Shown in pieces: positions 17,495 through 24,480 of a stretch of 41,182 nucleotides of DNA. This DNA comes from Chlorobiaceae bacterium (GTDB lineage Bacteria > Bacteroidota > Chlorobiia > Chlorobiales > Chlorobiaceae), in the NCBI GenBank assembly GCA_012972835.1, contig JABDHK010000053.1:1-41182 (forward strand), read 5' to 3'. Numbering within the stretch: position 1 is the stretch's first letter; each line of letters opens with the position of its first letter. The notes beneath the pieces were generated by a model. The model did not search any database. It saw only the letters and a list, made by a program, of their open reading frames with translations, and was not told where the DNA came from. The translations under genes and the position numbers were made by a program.

Positions 17495-17567
17495 TGTTCC
17501 CCTTCATGTTTTACGGTCATCACCACTCTTCCGGTTTCTCTTTCTCAGCAGTCAGCACGCCGCATTT

Positions 17568-18482
17568 TCAAGCCGCAATCTCCTCAAACCGCGCATTGTA
17601 ATCTCCGAACGTAATATCCGCCGAGCCGAAGGTCGCATAGCCGATGACGCAACTGATAGTCCAGCCTCTTGCAAGCAGTGCCGCATGGGCTGCATTGCTG
17701 CTTGAGGTGCGCCGGCCATTCACCCCGCTGATATCAAGCACGCCATTGTGTATTGCCGTTGCTGCCAGGTCATGCAGCAGCTGGTCGATATCCCCGGCAA
17801 GGAGGTGCAGGTCAGCAAGTTTCAGCACAATGCCGTTCGCCCATGCAGGCAGCAGCGCGCCGCTGTAGCTGGCGGCAAGCGTGCCGCTGAGGTCGATCTT
17901 CTTCAGGTGCGGCAGGCGCTGCAATGCCGCAAGGTCGCCGTGCACCAGCGTATGCTGCAATGCGAGCTGCTGCAGCGCAACCGGCAGCGTGGCGATGTCG
18001 CCGGTCACGTCAGAGCCGCTCAGGTTCAGGGTTGCAAGATGCAGCAGGCCGCCAAGCGCCGCGATATCGCCGCATACCGCACTGCCGGCAAGCTGCAGCA
18101 CTTCAAGCGCAAGCAGGTATTTGAAGGAGGTTATGCCGCCTTGCAGCGAAGGAGCGGCGAGTGAGTCAAATTCCGTTATCAGCTGCACCTCTCCCTTTAT
18201 CACAATGTCATAGCGCCCGGAAGCCGGATAGACCGCAGTATAGTGCTTGTCGATTGCATCAAACTTTACCTGATAGGCCGTGCCCCGTCCCCAGTTCAGG
18301 GTTACAAATCCCGCTCCGTTCAGCAGCAGCGAGCGGCTGCCCGGCTCCTGCACATCATACCAGAGTCCGGAGAGCGTTCCGGGCAGTTGCCGGATCTTCC
18401 ATTCACCATCCTGATCGGAAGGACCGGTCATGCACCATCCCTGCTGACTGGTTACTTTCCTTGTTTCGTTGAATGGCAGCAT
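17568..18482 (-). CDS. Phage tail-associated protein with leucine-rich repeats
   Basis: The 304-residue protein has an N-terminal beta-rich part (residues 1-110, with GLWYDVQEPGSRSLLLNG). From about residue 115 to 215 it shows LRR-like units: LLALEVLQLAG, LLHLATLNLSGSDVTGDI, LPVALQQLALQHT and LPHLKKIDLSGT. Its C-terminal part includes GVLDISGVNGRRTSSSNAAH and ends near ADITFGDYNARFEEIAA. LRR domains bind proteins or glycans, so a host-recognition role on the tail is plausible. The gene lies 18 bases after the 151-residue adaptor-like gene. The domain call is from pattern only. Confidence 0.6.
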   Translation of the reverse strand: MLPFNETRKVTSQQGWCMTGPSDQDGEWKIRQLPGTLSGLWYDVQEPGSRSLLLNGAGFVTLNWGRGTAYQVKFDAIDKHYTAVYPASGRYDIVIKGEVQLITEFDSLAAPSLQGGITSFKYLLALEVLQLAGSAVCGDIAALGGLLHLATLNLSGSDVTGDIATLPVALQQLALQHTLVHGDLAALQRLPHLKKIDLSGTLAASYSGALLPAWANGIVLKLADLHLLAGDIDQLLHDLAATAIHNGVLDISGVNGRRTSSSNAAHAALLARGWTISCVIGYATFGSADITFGDYNARFEEIAA

Positions 18483-18500
18483 GGCATTCGGTACCGGTTA

Positions 18501-18956
18501 TTATCGCCGCACTCTTGAACGCTCGGCAAGCGGCATGACAAATATCTTCTCATAGACACCATTGATGAGGTATTCAACCCCTTCACCAAAGACCGATTGC
18601 ATTTCACCCATGTACTCTCTCTCATAGAAAGCAAGCATTGAGAGGAAGCCCTGTCCGCCCACCGAAGCGGCAAGCCGCGGCAGCACATACCAGCCGAGCA
18701 CCCGGTAGACCGAGGCCCTTACCCATTGCGTAGAATTGAGGCTGGCAGCATCGAAGAGCGTTGAATCGGTGGCAAGCAGGCTCATGCTCCTGCGGGCTGG
18801 ATCGACAAGCGTGTTCTGCAGCGGCAGCCAGAGGGCTTTGATGTCCCGCACAATGTCCGATGCAGCTTTCACATGGTAACCGGTGAACTCACTGATCCCA
18901 TGCTCAAAGACATAAGGCTGGTATTCCATCAGATCACTGTCAGACGAATAACTCAT
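18501..18956 (-). CDS. Putative phage head-completion or adaptor protein
   Basis: The 151-residue protein is largely alpha-helical and carries no recognisable catalytic motif (MSYSSDSDLMEYQPYVFEHG, then VRDIKALWLPLQNTLVDPAR). It follows the coat gene directly, the usual place for head-tail connector proteins. A function beyond position cannot be shown. Confidence 0.6.
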   Translation of the reverse strand: MSYSSDSDLMEYQPYVFEHGISEFTGYHVKAASDIVRDIKALWLPLQNTLVDPARRSMSLLATDSTLFDAASLNSTQWVRASVYRVLGWYVLPRLAASVGGQGFLSMLAFYEREYMGEMQSVFGEGVEYLINGVYEKIFVMPLAERSRVRR

Positions 18957-18978
18957 ATCTCAAAAGTTTCGAGTGCGC

Positions 18979-19018
18979 AGTGCTGAGTGCCGGGTTCTTT
19001 TGCCGAGCACTCAGCACT
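18979..19018. repeat. Intercistronic inverted repeat built from GTGCTGA units
   Basis: AGTGCTGAGTGC (18979-18990) and GCACTCAGCACT (19007-19018) form a perfect 12-base stem with a 16-base loop, in the gap between the coat gene and the next gene. Related CAGCACTC / CAGCACGC strings occur in gaps at about 16715-16745, 17285-17295 and 17550-17562. It may attenuate transcription or stabilise the coat mRNA. Confidence 0.8.
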
Positions 19019-19032
19019 CGCTCCTCAGCTCT

Positions 19033-20172
19033 TTATTTGCGAAGCAGACAGGCCATATTCGGATCCAGGCACTTCACGCCATAAAGCACATCGAGCGCCA
19101 CCTTGACTGCAGAGGTATCGGGCGCATACCAGATACGGGAGCGCATGGCAAGCTTGCTTACCGGGTCAGATACCGTTGCAACCCTTGCATTGCCCAGCTG
19201 TTCGCCGATATCGGAGAGCGGAGCCATGGCCAGCGCAAAGGCGTTGTGGTGGAAGGCAATGTTGTTGGTGAAGTTCATGAAACTCATGCTCACCACAGCG
19301 TTGTCAGCCACTGCCTGGGCAAGCGGCGGGTATATCTGCACGCCGGAGAAGGCGTTTCCGGCAGCAGTCACCGCGGTTTCATTGACCACCGCATAGCGCT
19401 GACTGTCGCCTGCAATGCTGAAGGTGTCACCCATCAGCAGCGTGCCGGTCACTGTTGCGGCATCAAGGTTGATGAGCGAGCTGCCTTTCGCCTGAGCGCC
19501 ATTGACTGCAAGCGTTGCAAGCGAGCAGGTGCCTTTCGTGTGCGTGCTCACATTCTGGTTGCCGAAAATTTCGAAGCCAAGCCAGTTGCCGATATGGCCG
19601 GTTTTCAGCACATCCTGCGAGGCCTGTCCGGCAAGGTTGTTGCTGGCAAATACCTTCTGGAATCCTCCCCTCAGCGTAGAACCGACTTCAAGATGCAGCG
19701 AGCCGTCATCCATTGCCACCTTGTTGTCGAACATCACCTGGCTGAGGTTGGTCAGATCGTCAATCGAGGTTGTCGCCTGGGCATCCACATACCATGGCAC
19801 GTATGCAGCAAGCGAGTTCAGTTTCGTGTCGATATCCTTGGCAAGCGCGTAGACTGCAGGACGGATATGATCGGTGATGATCTGGTCGCCGGTAAAGGAG
19901 AGCTCCTTGTCAGTCAGCGAGAACTTCACCTCTTTCCACTGGTCAAGCTTCATCTCAACATAGCTGGTTTCGATGTTCTGGTCAGTCGAAGGGGCATCCT
20001 GAGCGGTGAAAATGCCAGGCTTCTTGATTTCAATCGTACTTCCTTTCGCCTTCGAATCCTTGTCATAGCCACGATGCACCCTTCCGGACATACCGAGAGA
20101 GGATTCAAGTGCAATCAGCCCCTCGTTTGCATAAAAGAGAGGATCATAAATTCCCAATACATTGGTCGGCAT
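19033..20172 (-). CDS. Phage major capsid protein (P22 coat-like)
   Basis: The 379-residue protein should form the icosahedral shell. It resembles the P22-type coat family in the segment VEMKLDQWKEVKFSLTDKEL, followed by a helical DHIRPAVYALAKDIDTKL (about residues 85-125), and in its HK97-fold-like distribution of beta and helical segments. An inserted beta domain spans roughly residues 210-290. It follows the scaffold gene after 31 bases, the order scaffold-coat used by P22-like phages, with a purine-rich Shine-Dalgarno (AAGGAG) before the ATG at 20172. Confidence 0.8.
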   Translation of the reverse strand: MPTNVLGIYDPLFYANEGLIALESSLGMSGRVHRGYDKDSKAKGSTIEIKKPGIFTAQDAPSTDQNIETSYVEMKLDQWKEVKFSLTDKELSFTGDQIITDHIRPAVYALAKDIDTKLNSLAAYVPWYVDAQATTSIDDLTNLSQVMFDNKVAMDDGSLHLEVGSTLRGGFQKVFASNNLAGQASQDVLKTGHIGNWLGFEIFGNQNVSTHTKGTCSLATLAVNGAQAKGSSLINLDAATVTGTLLMGDTFSIAGDSQRYAVVNETAVTAAGNAFSGVQIYPPLAQAVADNAVVSMSFMNFTNNIAFHHNAFALAMAPLSDIGEQLGNARVATVSDPVSKLAMRSRIWYAPDTSAVKVALDVLYGVKCLDPNMACLLRK

Positions 20173-20203
20173 AACTCAATCTCCTTATAGGTTTCTGTTA
20201 TCG

Positions 20204-20965
20204 TTATCGCTCTATTTCAACGGTTGTCCCGGCCTTCATGGCAGCATCGCGCGCAGCCCTGTACTTCGCAGGGTCGCGGGCATCCTCCGCACTCAGCTTG
20301 TATGCCGCCCTGCTTCTGCCGTCTCCCGAACCCTGACTGCCAGCGCCACCAGGGCCAGCGGCAAGGAAGTGCGGATTTGCCTCAAGGAACATTTTCACAT
20401 GCTCAGCCACTGAGACCGGCTTACCATTTTTGCTTACCAGATTGCCAGCCCCATCAACCACACTCACGCCGGTCAGCGGGTCAAACTTGATTGAGCCCTT
20501 CAGGAGAGCCGATACCTGCTCAGGCTTCAGCGCCTTGAGCGCGGTTGCTGCAGAGAGCAGCTTCCCGTCAACCTCCGAGCGCTCAAGCATCCCTGCAAGC
20601 ATCTTTATTTGCTCAGCTGCCTCGCGCTGGGCTTTCTCGAAAGCCACATCCTTCTCTTTCACCGTATTGGCAAGCAGCTGCTCATACTGTCCCTTAGATT
20701 TCAGGACATCCTCGGCACGCTTCACCTCATCAGCCTTCAGCTTTTCGTACTCATCGATATCAATGCCGGTAAATGGCGCCTTGGCAGCAGCAACAGCAGC
20801 GGCAACCTGCTGGGCAACAGCAGCATCAAGCTCAGCCTGGGTAAAAATCTTTTCAGAAGCGGCAGGCGGTGCGGCGGCAGGTGAAGCGCCGCCGGCAGCA
20901 TCGCCATCAATGCCAAGAGGGCGCGGCAAAAGTAGTTGCAGGAATGAGAGCGGGAAGAGTTTCAT
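20204..20965 (-). CDS. Phage capsid scaffolding protein
   Basis: The 253-residue product has an Ala/Pro-rich N-terminus (ASPAAAPPAASEK). A long charged helical or coiled-coil segment (about residues 40-150) includes KADEVKRAEDVLKSKGQYEQ. A basic C-terminal tail (SAEDARDPAKYRAARDAAMK) could bind the coat. Acidic-helical and basic-tail architecture with the coat gene next is typical of scaffolds, which guide procapsid assembly and then leave. It is the first gene of the phage unit, and the long AT-rich gap upstream should hold its promoter. Confidence 0.75.
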   Translation of the reverse strand: MKLFPLSFLQLLLPRPLGIDGDAAGGASPAAAPPAASEKIFTQAELDAAVAQQVAAAVAAAKAPFTGIDIDEYEKLKADEVKRAEDVLKSKGQYEQLLANTVKEKDVAFEKAQREAAEQIKMLAGMLERSEVDGKLLSAATALKALKPEQVSALLKGSIKFDPLTGVSVVDGAGNLVSKNGKPVSVAEHVKMFLEANPHFLAAGPGGAGSQGSGDGRSRAAYKLSAEDARDPAKYRAARDAAMKAGTTVEIER

Positions 20966-21333
20966 GGTTCTTAGTATTTTATTGGCATAAAAAACAATAA
21001 AATATAATAAGAAAAGTAAAGATTTATAAATAAAAAAGATTAAAAATAAATAAGGATGGTAAAGATTTGAGGGGTTGTGGCGGGGGTGAGAGTGTAATAA
21101 GTAGTTTTTTTTAAAGATATATTATTGAAAAACTGTAAATTAAAGTGTGAAATATTGTATGTGATCGAAATGGTGTTTAGCTCTATGGTTCAGCCAGTTT
21201 CCAAATGAACCTCATCGCCGATTTGTTGTGGGGTAATTAATTAATCATATAGCTTGTCTTCCAAGTCTTAAAGAATTAAATCAAATTGTTGATAACATTG
21301 AGATAGATATTTATTTTCTTAAAAAGAAAATAT
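20966..21333. other. AT-rich divergent intergenic region
   Basis: These 368 bases separate the divergent scaffold gene (minus) and the membrane protein gene (plus). The part at 20980-21060 is almost pure A/T with a few G. No open frame, tRNA or repeat with other parts of the window was found. Promoters for both directions are expected here, but no convincing -35/-10 pair can be singled out. Base composition drops sharply from the GC-rich phage genes at this border. Confidence 0.6.
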
Positions 21334-21771
21334 ATGGATAATAGAGATGCAAGAGTTACTGAATATAGAAATAATTTATTGACATCTCTGAAAGAGCAGC
21401 AGGGTAATTATGATAAGTCAGTAATTACACTTTCTGGTGGTGCACTTGGTATATCTTTGACGTTTCTAAAAGAAATTGGGTTACAAAAAGGGATAAATCA
21501 GGGTAAATTTCTATTGTTTGCATGGGTGTGTTGGGGATTAAGCATAAGTTGTGCTCTTTTTTCATATTATTCAAGTGCCCTTGCTTTTCGTAAGGCAGTT
21601 AAACAAACCGACCGAGGTATAATTTATACAAATAAAGGTAAAATGTATACAAAACGCCGAGGTGGTATTTTTCAAATATTAACCGATATTTTGAATGCAT
21701 TTTCAGGGCTATTGTTTTTTGTTGGAGTAATTTTAATTGTATTATTTACTTACAATAACATAAAGTTTTGA
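21334..21771 (+). CDS. Three-helix membrane protein of unknown function
   Basis: The 145-residue protein has an N-terminal helix (EYRNNLLTSLKEQQGNYDKS). Three transmembrane segments follow: VITLSGGALGISLTFLKEIG (about 31-50), FLLFAWVCWGLSISCALFSY (59-78) and a C-terminal GLLFFVGVILIVLFTY. A basic loop (RGIIYTNKGKMYTKRRGG) joins the last two. The arrangement of amphipathic helix plus closely spaced helices resembles small membrane effectors found with bacterial nucleotide-signalling defence systems (SLATT-like), but no specific family is claimed. The next gene starts 3 bases after its stop, so they form an operon. The DNA is strongly AT-rich, unlike the phage genes. Confidence 0.75.
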   Translation: MDNRDARVTEYRNNLLTSLKEQQGNYDKSVITLSGGALGISLTFLKEIGLQKGINQGKFLLFAWVCWGLSISCALFSYYSSALAFRKAVKQTDRGIIYTNKGKMYTKRRGGIFQILTDILNAFSGLLFFVGVILIVLFTYNNIKF

Positions 21772-21774
21772 ATT

Positions 21775-22269
21775 ATGGTAAATAAAAAAATAGAAATTAT
21801 TTTTTCTGAACCTAAATTTCTGAGCGATATTAAAAATATTGACTCATTATTATATAAAAAGCGAAGGAAATCAAAAAATAATAGTCGTAGCGATAATAAA
21901 GCAATTTTAATTAAACGCTCATATAAGCAAAATAAAAAAACTACGGGTGATTGGGTACCACCACCATCACTTTTACCGCCACTAATACCTTGTGTTGTAA
22001 TAAATAAGCAAAATAAAAGTCAGAGCCGAAGGAGGTCAAAAAATAATAGTAGTAGAGTAAATAAAGCAATTTTAACTAAACGCTCATATAAGCACATTAA
22101 TAAAACTATGGGTGGTTGGGTACCACCACCATCACCTTTACCACCACCACCATCACCTTGTATTGTAATAAATGAGCAAAATAATAGTCAGAGTCGAAGG
22201 AGGTCAAAATATAAACGCTTATATAAGCACAATAAAAAAACTAGGGGTGATTGGGTACCACCGCTATAA
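21775..22269 (+). CDS. Basic, proline-rich tandem-repeat protein
   Basis: The 164-residue protein is made of about three repeats of a unit running SRRRSKNNSSRVNKAIL, then TKRSYKHINKTMGGWVPPPS, then a proline run and PCIVINEQNNSQ. Each unit combines a strongly basic half with a WVPPP-proline half. There is no transmembrane segment, signal peptide or known domain. A fourth, decayed unit follows the stop up to about 22400, so a longer ancestor probably lost its end. Position 3 bases after the membrane protein gene suggests shared expression. Function is unknown. Such Pro- and Arg-rich segments often bind nucleic acid or SH3-like domains, which would be speculation here. Confidence 0.6.
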   Translation: MVNKKIEIIFSEPKFLSDIKNIDSLLYKKRRKSKNNSRSDNKAILIKRSYKQNKKTTGDWVPPPSLLPPLIPCVVINKQNKSQSRRRSKNNSSRVNKAILTKRSYKHINKTMGGWVPPPSPLPPPPSPCIVINEQNNSQSRRRSKYKRLYKHNKKTRGDWVPPL

Positions 22270-22400
22270 CTTTATATTGTCATAAATGAACAAAATAATA
22301 GTCAGAGTCTAAGGAAGTAAAAAAATAATATTCAGAGTATTAGTAAGGTAGTTTTAATTAAAAGCTCATATAAGCAGGATGAAAATTTTAATTTGCAATT
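21850..22400 (+). repeat. Imperfect tandem repeat, unit about 170 bases
   Basis: Related units begin near 21850, 22026, 22195 and 22310. All contain the AAACGCTCATATAAGCA-like segment and a GGGTACCACC-like segment. The third has an internal deletion and the fourth has lost the coding frame. The last unit runs directly into the recombinase remnant at about 22400. Confidence 0.85.
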
Positions 22401-22414
22401 GGTACCACTGATAA

Positions 22415-22864
22415 TCAGCACCCGCGCATCATCCGCAGCAGTTTGCACTCTTTTGCTCTTGCAGCAGGCAGCAAGGCTTGCGTGCGCTCCTGAATCAGCC
22501 GCCGCTCGAATTGCGCCAGGAGTGGCAAAGATGTTAAAGATCATTTCACCCGAAGCCGTTGTCGTATCAATGCCGCCATAATTAAGTGAGCGAAACCCGA
22601 CTCCACTGCTTTTCAGCTGCTCAACAATATCGAGTTCCGCAGCGATCTGCCAAGCCGGTCAAGCCGCCAGACAATCAGGGTATCCCCATCTTTAAGCTCT
22701 TTCAGGCAAGCGTTCAAGCCAGGTCGCTCAGTCTTCGAGCCGCTTGCCTGGTCCGTGTAAATAAGCTGCTTTTTGCAGCCGGCCTGTTTGAGTGCATCAA
22801 GCTGCAGGTTCAGTTCTTGACCTGAAGTTGATACCCGAGCATAACCGATCAGTCGTCCTTCCAT
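22415..22864 (-). pseudogene. Frameshifted serine recombinase (resolvase/invertase family)
   Basis: Starting at 22864 the frame encodes [20 protein letters not shown], with the catalytic serine in VSTSGQ, and later [15 protein letters not shown] with the conserved Arg-Asp-Arg cluster. A frameshift near 22645 moves the continuation to another frame: [21 protein letters not shown] second frameshift near 22520 is needed to read LAQFERRLIQERTQA. The C-terminal helix-turn-helix is missing; the sequence stops near 22415, where the AT-rich repeat begins. Such enzymes invert or resolve DNA at res or inversion sites. This copy should be inactive. Confidence 0.9.
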
Positions 22865-23154
22865 TCATTCTCTTGCTAATCTTAAAAAGCACCAATTTTA
22901 ACGGATTACTGAAATATAGAAATACGACATGGTTTTATAAGACAAATAGCGCCCGAAAAGAGGGGTGTTTCGGCCCCCTTTTCCGCGTCTCATCAAACGA
23001 CCGTTTTTTGAGATAGTAAAACCGTGTTCGGCATCGCAAACTAAATCATTTGTCCCACCCCTAAGTGATACAATTATTCTGGCTATAGCCCGTCGGGGAT
23101 GATTAGTGGGTATTTTAATGATTATTGGTAGCCAGTTAATGAAGTGAACTTAAG

Positions 23155-24252
23155 TTAGTCATTAACATATTCTTCCATGCAATTGTAAGCATGATAGTTG
23201 ATATCTCCACCACCTCTTGCACTTGTATATGCTTTGAACGACTTACGCATCTCGACAAGAAACGACGCTGGATTCTTCTCTCTCAGTTTCCTGACATCTT
23301 CTTTAGTGCTTAAAATATTGAACATGCCTCCAATAGCGAGCCAAGCCGCACCAAAAGGTAAAGCTTGATCTATAGGAATAGAAAGCAGTTTACTAAAGAA
23401 CATTGGCGCTGGAAAAGCCGTCAAAGAGACTCCAAACCATCCCTTTACATTTATTATATCGGCACTTTTCTTATACTGTTCTTGAGCTTTAATAAGCTCT
23501 TTAACTTTATCCATCAAGGTCTCGATTTTTATATCATATGATTCTAACTGAATAAGCTCAGTTCTAAGATCATGCATACATGAACGGAATTGTGAAATTT
23601 CTTCCCTTCTTTTTTCACGAAATTTAAGGATTTTTTCGGCCGGGATTTCAGAAATATTTAAGGGTACTAATTCGCTAACAATCAAACCGAATAGCCCGAA
23701 GCTCTCTGCATTTTCATCTGCAAACTTATCGTCTCCAATACACATAATAAACTCATCTACATCACCGTCTATGGAAAAGTAATTTGTTCCGGTCCAAGCA
23801 CTCCAATCGCTGGTGATGAGGGATAACTTATTTTTTTTTGCTATCTCAGTTGCCATGTAGAGCATAAATTGAGATGCTATAGCAGTCGGAACATATATCC
23901 AATTGTTATCCGTTGGATATCCTGCTTCGAGGAACAACTCCCTAACACGTTCATCTATTTTATTGCTGTGTAGCTTCATAATCATTTCTTCACCATCTTC
24001 TCTGTACATAAGAGCAGCTGCATTCCAATCTTTCGAAAGAAAGTCTTCTGACGCTTTCTTTGAATAATTCGCTGGATCAATCATTCTTCCGATAGACCCT
24101 TCTTCCAGCAGAGGAGCTAAGTCTTCAGAATCATCTGGTATTACGTTGTCCGGCACTATGCGATAAATATTATCATAAAACAAAGCCATCGCCTTAATCC
24201 AAGATGAATTATGTAGGCCAATATGAGGGTAATAAAGTGCGTTTGATTGCAT
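23155..24252 (-). CDS. DUF6236-family protein downstream of the BREX operon
   Basis: The 365-residue protein begins MQSNALYYPHIGLHNSSWIK and continues with MALFYDNIYRIVPD. This is the N-terminal signature I associate with DUF6236 proteins, which have no established function. A coiled-coil-like region lies at about residues 210-275 (KFREKRREEISQFRSCMHDL, KELIKAQEQYKKSADI). It is followed by two moderately hydrophobic segments (VSLTAFPAPMFFSKLLSIP and ALPFGAAWLAIGGMFNIL) that may contact membrane. The gene lies 228 bases past brxL on the same strand, so it may be an accessory gene of the island or an independent unit. Confidence 0.65.
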   Translation of the reverse strand: MQSNALYYPHIGLHNSSWIKAMALFYDNIYRIVPDNVIPDDSEDLAPLLEEGSIGRMIDPANYSKKASEDFLSKDWNAAALMYREDGEEMIMKLHSNKIDERVRELFLEAGYPTDNNWIYVPTAIASQFMLYMATEIAKKNKLSLITSDWSAWTGTNYFSIDGDVDEFIMCIGDDKFADENAESFGLFGLIVSELVPLNISEIPAEKILKFREKRREEISQFRSCMHDLRTELIQLESYDIKIETLMDKVKELIKAQEQYKKSADIINVKGWFGVSLTAFPAPMFFSKLLSIPIDQALPFGAAWLAIGGMFNILSTKEDVRKLREKNPASFLVEMRKSFKAYTSARGGGDINYHAYNCMEEYVND

Positions 24253-24480
24253 GGTGTTAGTATTTATTATAAAGCTGCAATAAGGCGCCGAAGTGTAAAT
24301 TGTATATTATCAACTGTATGGGACGTGCCCCCCTCTTCTTGAATTCAATGTGATTCAGACATCACTTATTTTTTACTCAGAAAATGAGCATCGTTTTAAA
24401 CAAACAACTATAAAAATGTTCATCGGCAATTATTTTTCGCAGTTTAAAATTGTAATTATCGTTCATCATTCCCTTATATA

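Noticed and set aside
18973-20190. Plus-strand open frame of 405 codons opposite the coat gene
   Set aside because: Cys/His/Arg-rich sequence with no fold-like pattern; it mirrors the coat gene codon bias.
22950-22995. Possible terminator hairpin around the GAAAAGAGGGG and CCCCCTTTTC strings
   Set aside because: The stem has mismatches, and there is no T-run and no nearby gene end that needs it.
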